This document shows positions 1 to 8,278 of a stretch of 64,000 nt of DNA, in pieces. A program made the position numbers and the translations under genes. How positions within the stretch are numbered: position 1 is the first letter of the stretch; every line of letters starts with the position of its first letter. The DNA lies in contig JAGWSF010000234.1 of the NCBI GenBank assembly GCA_028876385.1, positions 1 to 64,000 of the forward strand, written 5' to 3'. This stretch comes from Acidobacteriota bacterium. Its GTDB lineage: Bacteria; Actinomycetota; Acidimicrobiia; Acidimicrobiales; Palsa-688. Under the pieces are notes generated by a model, which saw only the letters and a list, made by a program, of their open reading frames with translations, searched no databases and was not told the origin of the DNA.

Positions 1-144
1 CGGAGGACAGGGTCGCGCCGGCCCTCAAACTTGCCCAGAGCCTTCGTCTCGTACCCTGATGCGACCCTCGGAATCGGAGATACCCGCGGGTCGGTCTGTG
101 CCCGGCGGGAGTACCTGTCGAACTTGTCTCAGATTGGCTAGCGC

Positions 145-3100
145 ATGAAGCTCAAACTCACCCTCCAGCGGGCCGCCGGTCACCGGCCCGCGGATCTTCT
201 GATCAGCGTCGACCCGAACGCCACGGTCGGGACCCTCGCCGACTACATAGCGAGGTCTGACCCCGAACCCGGGGTAGACCTGTCGAGGCCGTACACCCTG
301 AAGATTTTCGGGAGCAACACAACCGAGGCCCCGCCTGACACGTCGGTGGCCGACTCGGGTCTCACGTCGGGCGTCACTGTGTCGCTGACCCCGAGCGACA
401 GCCGTTTCGTCACCGAGTCGTTCCGGCCGGTCGCGTCGCTGCATGTCGTGTCCGGTCCCGACGCCGGGAAGGAGTTCCGGCTGCCGGCCGGCGCCAGCGT
501 TATTGGACGAGGCCGCGACTGCGAGATCCGCCTCCAGGACCCGTTGACCTCGAGACGCCACGCCAAGATCCACGTGGGCGACGTGATCCAGATCTTCGAC
601 CTCGGATCGGTCAACGGTATCCTTATCGGCGACACCCAGACTGACAACACAATCCTTCGCCATGGCGACACCGTTCAGGTCGGGCAGACCGTCATCTCGG
701 TCCAGATGGAACCGGGTGTCTCCGCCGCCGGGTCGGTGACCTCCGTCAGCTTCAACCGGCCGCCGCGGGTGGACACCCGGTACTCCGGGCGGACCTTCTC
801 GTTGCCCGAAATCCCGGCTACCCCTAAGGGGCAGCGTTTCCCGATTATACCGCTCTTCGCCCCGCTGCTCATGGGCTCGGCTCTCTACCTCAGCACCAAA
901 TCCACCACGTCGCTGATCCTCATGGCCATGAGCCCGCTGATGATGGGCGGCAACGTCCTCGAGGGCCAGATGACCGGGAAGCGGACCTACCGGCGCGACA
1001 TGGAGGAGCTCCGCCGCTCCATTGACCAGCTGCGAACAGAGGTAGGGGCCGAGGCCGAGTCCGAGGCCCGCCTCCGTCGGGCGGAGTACCCCTCGATTAG
1101 TGAATGCGCAGAAGCGATCACGGCTCGCAGCGCGCTGCTCTGGTCCCGCCGTCCGGACCTTCCCGGCTTCGGCGAGCTCAGCCTCGGCCTGGGCCAGCAG
1201 CCTTCGCGCTCGAAGGTCGAGTACCCGTTCAACCGCCAGGGCGAGCGCGAGCTGTTAAAGGAGCTGCACGACACTTTCGATCCCTTCGCGACCGTGGACG
1301 CGGTGCCGGTGGTCGCCGACATGGACGCGGGCGGCGCTCTCGGGGTGGCCGGCCGGGCTGACCGGGCCCGAGCGGTGTCCCGCTCCTACCTGCTCCAGCT
1401 GGCCGCCTTGCATTCACCGGCTGAGTTGGCCGTCTACGCCGTCTGCGGCCCGGACCGGGTCGGCGATTGGGATTGGCTCAAGTGGCTCCCACACTGCGGG
1501 GGCTTCCAGGCGCCGCTCGAATGCGAGCCCCTGGCATCGACTAAGACGGACCTGGCCCGCCTGTTGGGCGAGCTCGAGTCCGCGATCCGCGACCGGGCCG
1601 AGGCCGGGCGGTCGGCCGAGGAGACTTCCCTGCCGCGACTGGTCGTGCTGGTCGACGACCCGCCTGAGAGCGAGCGGAGCCGGCTGGTCGACATAGCCGA
1701 GCGAGGAGCGGCGTTCGGCTTGTGGGTCCTCTGGGTCGCAGGATCCCTGGCGGAGCTTCCGGCCGGCTGCAAGACCTTCGTCGAGGTGTCGCCGGTCGAG
1801 GATCGGGGCACCGCCAGCTTCGTGGGATCCTCGCAGACGCTGGACCCACTCGCGGTGGAGCTCCTGGCTGCGCCCGAAGCCGAGGAGCTGGCTCGGCGGA
1901 TGTCACCGATTGTGGACGCGTCGCTCAGGGACGAGTCCCAGAGCGACGTCCCCAGGTCGGTTTCGCTGCTCACGCTGGTCGGTAGGGACCTGGCGACGTC
2001 GCCCGACCGGGTCGTCGAGCGCTGGGTGGAGAACCGCTCCGTACTGACCGGGCCGAGCGCCGTCGGACGCCAGGGCAAGGGTCGACCGGGGAACCTGAGG
2101 GCCGTGATCGGCGAGAGTGCGACCGGGCCCCACGTCCTCGACCTGAGGGTGCACGGGCCGCACGCTCTCGTGGGGGGGACCACCGGTGCCGGTAAGAGCG
2201 AGATGCTGCAATCGTGGATCGTAGGCATGGCCCTGTCGAACAGTCCCCAGCGGCTCACCTTCCTGCTGGTCGACTACAAGGGGGGATCAGCGTTCAGTGA
2301 CTGCGTCAACCTGCCGCACACGGTCGGCCTGGTAACCGATCTGAGCCCCCACCTGGTCCGCCGGGCATTGACATCCCTGTCGGCCGAGCTGAGGTACCGA
2401 GAGCACATTCTCCACCGTAAGAGGGCCAAGGACTTGGCGTCCCTCGAGCGCGATGGGGATCCCGATGCGCCTCCGAGCCTGGTGATCGTGGTGGACGAGT
2501 TCGCCGCGTTGGTCAAGGAGGTACCCGAGTTCGTCGACGGGGTCGTCAACGTGGCCCAGCGCGGCCGGAGCCTGGGCCTGCACCTGATCCTCGCTACCCA
2601 GAGACCGTCGGGGGTGATCCGGGACAATCTCCGGGCCAACACCAACCTGCGGGTGGCCCTCAGGATGGCTGACGTAGCCGACAGCACCGACGTCATCGGG
2701 ACCAAGGCGGCGGCCGGCTTCGATCCCGCCATCCCCGGCCGGGCCGCGTCGAGGACCGGCCCGACGGCGCTGATACCGTTCCAGACCGGCTACGTCGGCG
2801 GGTGGACGTCAGCAGCGCCGGAGCGTCCAGACATCGTGGTATCCACCTGGGGGTTCGCCCCGAAGTCGACATGGGAGCCCCCCGTCGACGAAACTGCCGA
2901 GCAGCCGGCCGAGGGCCCGACCGACATCCAGCGCCTCGTGTCGAGTATCGGGGGGGCGAGCCGGATTGCCGAGATCGCCGAGCCCCGGAAGCCGTGGCTA
3001 CCCGAACTGGCCACCGTCTACGACCTAGCCAAGCTCCCGTCGCGCCGTCGCGACGACGAGCTGGTGTTCGCGGTGGCCGACAACCCGGCCAATCAGGAAC

Positions 3101-4536
3101 AGGCGACCATTGCTTTCCGACCCGACGAGGACGGGAACATGGCCATCTTCGGAACCGGGAACTCGGGCAAGAGCGCCCTTCTCAGGACCCTGGGCCTGGC
3201 CGCCGGATTCACGATAAGGGGCGGACCGGTCCATGTGTACGGGCTGGATTTCGGGGCGAGGGGTCTGCAGATGCTCGAACATCTGCCCCACGTCGGAAGC
3301 ATCATCGCCGGCAACGACTTCGAGCGGGTGTCGAGACTCCTTTCCATGCTCAGGGAAACGATCGACCGCAGAGCCAACGAGTACGCCAAGGTCGGGGCCG
3401 GCTCGGTCACCCAGTACCGGACCATCTCCGGCCGAGGCGACGAACCGCGGATCCTCCTCCTGGTGGACGGCATGGGCGGCATGCGCACCGCTTACGAGGG
3501 CACCGAGCACCACCGCCTGTTCGAGTCGTTCCTGTCCATCGCTACCGACGGCCGCCAGGTGGGGGTCAACCTGGTCATCGCCGCCGACCGCGCCGGTGCC
3601 GTCCCGTCGGCCCTGGCATCGCTGATCCAACGCAGGGTTGTCCTGCGCCTGGCCGCCGATAACGACTACGCGATGCTGGGCCAGCCGAGCGACGTGCTCG
3701 ACCCGAAGTCACCGCCTGGTCGGGGACTCTGCGATGGCCTCGAGATACAGGTCGCCATCCTCGGTGACAGCCCCGACCTTCTCGCCCAGGACATAGCTGT
3801 CCGGTCCTTCGCCCGAGCGATGAGGAACGCTGGCACCAAGGCCGCTCCTGCAGTACGAAAGTTGGAGGACGAGATTTACCTCGACGACCTGGAACTCGAG
3901 GTTGGTGGAGGTCCCGCTTTCGCCATAACCCGGGACACCCTGGTGACGACCGGGCTGCCCGGCGACGGCACCTTCACCGTCGCCGGGCCGCCGGGGAGCG
4001 GCCGGACGACCACTCTTGCCACCATCGTCGCCAGCGTCCGCCGGTGGCGCCCCGATTCCCGGTTGGTTCTTCTCGGTTCCAAGAAGAGCCCACTGGCTTC
4101 CACGATCGACTGGACACGGTCGGCTCTAGACGTCGCCGAGGTCGCCAATCTTGCAGCCGAGATCCCCGATCTGCTCGGAGAGGCCGGAGCCGACGGTGCC
4201 GGGGTCGTGGTGATCGAGAACCTCACCGACTTCGTCAAGGGCGAGGCTGACGAGGCCTTGCAGGACATGATCAAGCAGGTCACCGCCAACGGCCATCTGG
4301 TCATATCGGAGGGGGAGCCGGTCGCCCTCGGCGGCCTTCAGCCCCTGCTGCAAGCGGCCCGATCGAGTCGGGTGGGGGTGGTCCTGCAGCCCGAGCAGAC
4401 CGACGGTGCTCTGTTCAGGGCCCAGTTCCCGAGAGTGAAGAAGGCAGACTTCCCGCCCGGACGGGCCATCTACGTGGCCAGGGGGGCGCCCCCCACCGTG
4501 GTCCAAGTCGCGCTAGCGGGGAGTGCTGCCCATTGA
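145..4536 (+). CDS. eccC: Type VII secretion FtsK/SpoIIIE ATPase with Ubl-like and FHA N-terminus (EccC/EssC type)
   Basis: Membrane-bound motor that would drive export of WXG100-type substrates. The 1463-aa protein starts with a beta-grasp/ubiquitin-like stretch (about residues 1-85), followed by an FHA domain (about 95-190, with VIGRGRDCEIRL, SRRHAKI and GSVNG). Two hydrophobic segments lie near 230-270 and a charged helix follows. Three P-loop ATPase modules follow: GGTTGAGKSE (about 677) with Walker B VIVVDEF (about 780), GTGNSGKS (about 1003) with LLLVDG, and GPPGSGRT (about 1281) with VVVIEN. Only the first has a full Walker B Asp-Glu, as is usual in the family where ATPase 1 is the active one. 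An FHA in front of the motor is typical of Firmicute EssC; one FHA plus a Ubl-like module is a mixed architecture. The start ATG lacks a strong Shine-Dalgarno. The WXG100 gene follows 77 bp downstream. EccB/D/E and mycosin are not in the window. Confidence 0.93.
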   Translation: MKLKLTLQRAAGHRPADLLISVDPNATVGTLADYIARSDPEPGVDLSRPYTLKIFGSNTTEAPPDTSVADSGLTSGVTVSLTPSDSRFVTESFRPVASLHVVSGPDAGKEFRLPAGASVIGRGRDCEIRLQDPLTSRRHAKIHVGDVIQIFDLGSVNGILIGDTQTDNTILRHGDTVQVGQTVISVQMEPGVSAAGSVTSVSFNRPPRVDTRYSGRTFSLPEIPATPKGQRFPIIPLFAPLLMGSALYLSTKSTTSLILMAMSPLMMGGNVLEGQMTGKRTYRRDMEELRRSIDQLRTEVGAEAESEARLRRAEYPSISECAEAITARSALLWSRRPDLPGFGELSLGLGQQPSRSKVEYPFNRQGERELLKELHDTFDPFATVDAVPVVADMDAGGALGVAGRADRARAVSRSYLLQLAALHSPAELAVYAVCGPDRVGDWDWLKWLPHCGGFQAPLECEPLASTKTDLARLLGELESAIRDRAEAGRSAEETSLPRLVVLVDDPPESERSRLVDIAERGAAFGLWVLWVAGSLAELPAGCKTFVEVSPVEDRGTASFVGSSQTLDPLAVELLAAPEAEELARRMSPIVDASLRDESQSDVPRSVSLLTLVGRDLATSPDRVVERWVENRSVLTGPSAVGRQGKGRPGNLRAVIGESATGPHVLDLRVHGPHALVGGTTGAGKSEMLQSWIVGMALSNSPQRLTFLLVDYKGGSAFSDCVNLPHTVGLVTDLSPHLVRRALTSLSAELRYREHILHRKRAKDLASLERDGDPDAPPSLVIVVDEFAALVKEVPEFVDGVVNVAQRGRSLGLHLILATQRPSGVIRDNLRANTNLRVALRMADVADSTDVIGTKAAAGFDPAIPGRAASRTGPTALIPFQTGYVGGWTSAAPERPDIVVSTWGFAPKSTWEPPVDETAEQPAEGPTDIQRLVSSIGGASRIAEIAEPRKPWLPELATVYDLAKLPSRRRDDELVFAVADNPANQEQATIAFRPDEDGNMAIFGTGNSGKSALLRTLGLAAGFTIRGGPVHVYGLDFGARGLQMLEHLPHVGSIIAGNDFERVSRLLSMLRETIDRRANEYAKVGAGSVTQYRTISGRGDEPRILLLVDGMGGMRTAYEGTEHHRLFESFLSIATDGRQVGVNLVIAADRAGAVPSALASLIQRRVVLRLAADNDYAMLGQPSDVLDPKSPPGRGLCDGLEIQVAILGDSPDLLAQDIAVRSFARAMRNAGTKAAPAVRKLEDEIYLDDLELEVGGGPAFAITRDTLVTTGLPGDGTFTVAGPPGSGRTTTLATIVASVRRWRPDSRLVLLGSKKSPLASTIDWTRSALDVAEVANLAAEIPDLLGEAGADGAGVVVIENLTDFVKGEADEALQDMIKQVTANGHLVISEGEPVALGGLQPLLQAARSSRVGVVLQPEQTDGALFRAQFPRVKKADFPPGRAIYVARGAPPTVVQVALAGSAAH

Positions 4537-4549
4537 AGATAGGAGTCCC

Positions 4550-4585
4550 ATGAAGCATCCTGCTTTCCAGACGAACAACCTCTAG
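4550..4585 (+). CDS. Possible 11-codon leader peptide between the T7SS ATPase and WXG100 genes
   Basis: An ATG with AGGAG four bases upstream (4541-4545) opens a reading frame encoding MKHPAFQTNNL and closes with TAG. It sits in the 77-bp gap after the ATPase stop and before the well-placed AAGGAG of the WXG100 gene. The strong ribosome site is the only support. It could be a true leader peptide, a ribosome standby site that boosts the next gene, or chance. Confidence 0.3.
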   Translation: MKHPAFQTNNL

Positions 4586-4613
4586 ATAACCCAACCACGA
4601 AGGAGAAAACACA

Positions 4614-4910
4614 ATGGCTGACACCAACATTAGCTACGCCGAGATCCAGTCTGCGGCGAGCCAGCTCACCAGCGGTGAGTCACAGATCAACGAGATCCTG
4701 ATGCAGTTGCAAACCACCATCGGGAATTTGATCAGCAATGGCTTCACCACCGACAGCGCCAGCGGGGTATTCGAATCGGCCTACCAGGAGTTCACCGCCG
4801 GGGTGAGAAGCGTCGTCGCCGGCCTCACCGAGATGAGCTCCTTCCTCAACAGTGTGGCCTCCTCCTACCAGGACATGGACCAGTCGATCGCGTCGAAAAT
4901 CTCCCGCTGA
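4614..4910 (+). CDS. WXG100/ESAT-6-family small secreted protein, Trp of the WxG turn replaced
   Basis: A 98-residue all-helical protein of exactly WXG100 size, with GAAGGAG at 4599-4605 eight bases before the ATG. The two helices are joined near residues 42-48 by the turn NGFTTDSASG, followed by FESAYQEF. This fits the WXG100 pattern (small turn, then A-x-x-F-x-x-x-Y/F) except that the signature Trp is absent and Phe takes its place. Phe variants occur in some Firmicute homologues. It would be folded as a dimer in the cytosol and exported by the ATPase encoded just upstream. A strong hairpin closes the transcript 22 bp downstream. Assignment rests on size, helical pattern and neighbour. Confidence 0.85.
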   Translation: MADTNISYAEIQSAASQLTSGESQINEILMQLQTTIGNLISNGFTTDSASGVFESAYQEFTAGVRSVVAGLTEMSSFLNSVASSYQDMDQSIASKISR

Positions 4911-4931
4911 CCGCCTGGCTTAGACGCCCGG

Positions 4932-4973
4932 CCGAGGGACACCCCTGAGCGCTTCTCAGCGGGTGTCCCTCGG
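4932..4973 (+). terminator. Strong hairpin after the WXG100 gene
   Basis: CCGAGGGACACCC (4932-4944) pairs perfectly with GGGTGTCCCTCGG (4961-4973), and CTGAG/CTCAG extends the stem inside. There is no T-run, as is common in high-GC actinobacteria. It may set high WXG100 mRNA levels by separating it from the downstream substrate gene. Confidence 0.8.
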
Positions 4974-5022
4974 GCCCTCGGTCTGATCGAGTTCTCTCAC
5001 CTCACATCCATGGAGTTTGACG

Positions 5023-6606
5023 ATGTCCATTGATATCCCCAGCTGGCTGCAACCGGTCCTGGACTTCTACGAGATCCCCTGGCCGGATGTCGACGAGGAC
5101 GCCTTCCACGACATGCGTCAGCCCCTTCGAAACTTCGGCCAGGACCTGGACGCGGTCGGTGCAGCGATCGACTCGGCCCTCGCCGATCTCGAGTCGGGCA
5201 ACCCATCGCACACCCTGCGGGCCATCTCCACCTACTTCGCGTCCGTCAAGCGCGACTTCCTCGACCCGGTCAGGTCCATCTGCGACGGTCTGGCCGGCTG
5301 GCCCTGCGATGTCGCCTACGACGCCATCGTCGCGGTCAAGGTAGCGATCATCGGCCTACTTACTACCGAGATCATTGACGATGCCGCCGCCGTGGTCGCC
5401 ACCGCCGTGACGTTCGGTCTCGACTCGGCGGTGACCTTCGCGGAGGCGGCGGGAGTCCGGGAGATGGTGGCCGAGTCGTTGAGCATCGCCGAAGGCGACG
5501 TGGCCAGCCGCATCCTCTCGGCGGCCAACACCGAGTTGGACAACTTCGTCAGCTCGCTGCTCAACCCGTTCATCTCCAGCGTGTCGGCAAGGGTCCAAGG
5601 CGAGGTCGACGCCTACATCCCCCGGCTTGTGCTGCAGCAGGCGTTCGCGGCCGAGCAGTCGGCCATCGACGCCGAGGCCGGTGCAGCGGCGAGACTCCAT
5701 CTCTCCCCCTCCGAGCTCGAGCACTGCGTCGAGTCCATCACCACCAGTTCGGTGCATCTTGACCAGGCCACCAAGAAGTTGGACTCCGCCATCGAGGAAG
5801 TTTTCTCCCACCCTGCTCCCTCACCCAGCCCGAGCACGGCGTCAGCCGCGCTCAGGAGCGCGGTCAAGGGGGTCGTCCAAACCGTTGAGGCGGACCTGGT
5901 AGGAGGACTGCGGTCGCTCATTGACCACGTCATCGGTCACTTCGTCACCCTCCTGCAGGACTACAAGCGGGCCCTTGATGACCTCGACCAGGAGGCCCGC
6001 GTAGCCGCTAGCCAGCACCACGCCCGGCTCGGCGCCCCGGTGGTGGCGTTATCGGCGGCCGGGCTCGGCACGGTGGTCGCAGCTGGCGTGGGCGCCACCT
6101 CGGGTCTGGTCAATAGCGCGAAGGCCCAACCGGTCCAGGTCGAAGTCGTCACCGCCGCCGAGGACGGAGACTCGATAGCGGTGGCCGTCGACACTACCGT
6201 CGTCAGCGCCGGGCCAGCGACGGCCAACGACACCGCCGATCACATAGAGGTCCGGGTCGCGACGGCGACGGCGACCGCCGGGCCGGCATCGGCGACCGGC
6301 GGCGGGGTGACAGAGGTCCGGGTCAAGGTGGACGCGGAAGGCCCTCATGTCGTCGCCGCCCAGAGCGGCTCGGCGCCTGGCGCGCCGGTCGGTGCCCACG
6401 GTGCCGAGCACCACGTCAGGACCATCCACGACGTGTCGCCAACAAGGTCCAACGACGACTCCAGGCTGCAGGCCGCTCACCCGGACCGACCGATGCCGAA
6501 CGTAGGCGCGGCGACGAGCTCTGCTCACGGGGTGACTGAGGTGAAGCCCAAGCCGACCCCGGCTCCGATTGTGGAGGGCTCCACCGTGTTCGAAGAAGCT
6601 GAGTAG
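5023..6606 (+). CDS. WXG100-like-domain protein, probable type VII secretion substrate
   Basis: A 527-aa protein. The ATG at 5023 (MSIDIPSW) is preferred over the TTG at 5017 because GGAG (5012-5015) lies seven bases upstream. The N-terminus IPSWLQPVLDFYEIPWPDVD then ED matches the 'P-x-W-x-x-x-L...W-P-x-x-D-E-D' opening of WXG100-like domains found in actinobacterial polymorphic toxins. The helical region (residues 30-300) is rich in Ala, Ser and Asp. A hydrophobic stretch lies near 105-135 and another near 345-370 (SAAGLGTVVAAGVGATSGLV). The last 160 residues are Val/Ala/Thr/Pro-rich and look disordered, with repeated 'xxEVRVxxATA' strands and no recognisable toxin fold. Its position after the motor and WXG100 genes suggests a secreted effector, structural element or chaperoned partner. 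No immunity-like gene follows: the next DNA is pseudogene debris. Confidence 0.65.
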   Translation: MSIDIPSWLQPVLDFYEIPWPDVDEDAFHDMRQPLRNFGQDLDAVGAAIDSALADLESGNPSHTLRAISTYFASVKRDFLDPVRSICDGLAGWPCDVAYDAIVAVKVAIIGLLTTEIIDDAAAVVATAVTFGLDSAVTFAEAAGVREMVAESLSIAEGDVASRILSAANTELDNFVSSLLNPFISSVSARVQGEVDAYIPRLVLQQAFAAEQSAIDAEAGAAARLHLSPSELEHCVESITTSSVHLDQATKKLDSAIEEVFSHPAPSPSPSTASAALRSAVKGVVQTVEADLVGGLRSLIDHVIGHFVTLLQDYKRALDDLDQEARVAASQHHARLGAPVVALSAAGLGTVVAAGVGATSGLVNSAKAQPVQVEVVTAAEDGDSIAVAVDTTVVSAGPATANDTADHIEVRVATATATAGPASATGGGVTEVRVKVDAEGPHVVAAQSGSAPGAPVGAHGAEHHVRTIHDVSPTRSNDDSRLQAAHPDRPMPNVGAATSSAHGVTEVKPKPTPAPIVEGSTVFEEAE

Positions 6607-6720
6607 ACGTCAGGGTAGCTACAGCCGCACAGTCGGCAGGGCCGGTCGTATTCAGCGCATCGGCCAGGATCGACCGACTGGAGCGACCCGAATCTTAGAA
6701 CAGCTGATCTTTCCGGCTTG

Positions 6721-7516
6721 ATGGCTCCTGGGCAGTCCGCTTTCCCGGTCGGCGGGACGGATTCGAGGGGCATTGACCGGTAGGTGCGGCGGGTGGTCGC
6801 GGTGATCGTCCTCGGGGCGGTCATGTCGTGTCGACACCACCATCGTCAACGTCGCCCTCGAAACCCTCGCCCGGGACGTGCACAGCTCGCTGGCCGATAC
6901 CCAGTGGGTGATCACGGCCTATCTGCTGGCCCTCGGCGCCGTCATACCGCTCACGGTGTGGATGTCCGCCGCTTCGGTACCCGCCGCATCTACCTGGCGT
7001 GGATCGTCACCTTCACCCTCGGATCGGCTCTGTGCGGCCTGGCTACCTCGACCGGTGAGCTGGTGATCCTCCGAGTGATTCAGAGGTCGGCGGCGGGTTG
7101 ATCCTCCCGGTCGGCAACTCCCCGGAGCAGGCCGGACGCATCCTGCCCAGTTTTGTGATGCTGGCCAGCGGTCTGGCCGTCCTCACCTACGGCCTTGCCG
7201 AGGTCGGCGGATCAGCCAACGGATGGACCCATGTGGGCGTCCCGGTGGCGGGCGCCAGCGTGCTGGTCGCAGCGTTCGTGCTGCGGGCGCTTCGGATTGG
7301 AAAAGCCGCTGCTCGACGTACGCCTCTACGCCACCGGGGTGTTCTCGGCCGCCTCGCTCACCATGTTTACAGTAGGCGCGGCCGTTGTTCGGGAGCCTGA
7401 TCTTGCTCCCCCTGTACTTCCAGGCCATACGAGGCGAAGACGCCCTGGGCCCCGGGCTGCTGATGGCGCCGCGCGGACTCGGAGTGGTCGCCGGCTGGCT
7501 GGTCGACCTGCGCTGA
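6721..7516 (+). pseudogene. Decayed DHA2-family (EmrB/QacA-type) MFS drug transporter
   Basis: Recognisable 14-helix MFS segments occur in shifting frames. An ATG at 6721 opens MAPGQSAFPVGG and meets an in-frame TAG at 6781. VRRVVAVIVLGAVMS continues from 6784, then the frame shifts near 6830 to give the motif TTIVNVALETLA and TQWVITAYLLALGAVIPLT. Near 6965 it shifts again to RFGTRRIYLAW and FTLGSALCGLATSTGEL. Next LILPVG jumps directly to a piece normally about 100 residues later (AVLTYGLAEVGGS), so an internal deletion is likely. Two more shifts yield KPLLDVRLYATGVFSAAS and GSLILLPLYFQAIRGEDA, ending at a stop after GWLVDLR. With at least four frameshifts, one nonsense codon and two deletions, no functional transporter can be made. 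Confidence 0.9.
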
Positions 7517-7770
7517 CGAGGCTAAAGATGCAAGCGTCAAGTTCCAGACGGTGACCGGCGAACGGGTGGATGCACTCGTGGTAGCGATGGCAAGGGCAGG
7601 TAAGGTGGCCGTCGTCCACATCATCTGGCCCGCAGACGAGTCCGAGGACCGGGCGTCCATGGCCATCAGGATTGGTGAGAGTCCGCGATTCGGTTCGTGA
7701 CGCACGCCGGCCATCTGACCTTTCGGTTAGCCCTGGCGTCACGAGAACCGTCGGCGGGTAGCGTCGAGGC
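7517..7770. other. Non-coding debris between MFS pseudogene and group II intron
   Basis: No intact gene. A plus-strand open stretch of about 55 codons (about 7518-7700, with VDALVVAMARAGKVAVVHI) follows the transporter remnant directly. It may be the tail of another dead gene; I do not recognise it. Around 7700-7742 TGACGC and GCGTCA bracket a smaller CTGACC/GGTTAG stem, a hairpin that could be an old terminator. GAGG at 7766-7769 abuts the intron boundary. Confidence 0.5.
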
Positions 7771-8278
7771 GTGTTGCGTCCTGGAAGCTGGACCAACCCT
7801 GCGGGTGAAAGTCCCGTCCGGGTAATCGCCGGAGAGCCCGGTAGTAGGCCCCGGTTCGCCGCTGAGAGGTGGCGGCCTGAGCGGGGTGTCGAAAGCCTCT
7901 TTGGAGGGAGCAAGCGTGTGGGCCGCAGGACCACCCGGTCCGAGTCCTGCAGCCTCGTCAGACTCACAACGGGGGAGCGGAGCCGCTCATGTCACGGTGA
8001 AGGCCCATGTCCGACCTACTGGCCAGTTCCGGAGATGCCCTTGCTCGGGTCCCCTCGGGTTACGTGGAGCGGCACGCTCGCAAGGGTTGGGTCGGAACAG
8101 GAGAGGCCAGTCTGGCCAGCTTCGTCAGCAAAGATCGGTCGTATAAGCCAGTGGTGAAATCGAGAGGAGGCCAGCGGGAGTCCGACGGGGTCGTAGTACC
8201 TGGGAGGGTGATGTCTGCCCTAGCACCAGGGAAGGGCTCCGACTCGGTCGTGTCGGGGATGCAGGTAAGCGTGAGGGC

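Noticed and set aside
5023..6606. A C-terminal nuclease or pore toxin in the T7SS substrate
   Set aside because: No catalytic motif, no compact fold and no immunity gene could be pointed to.
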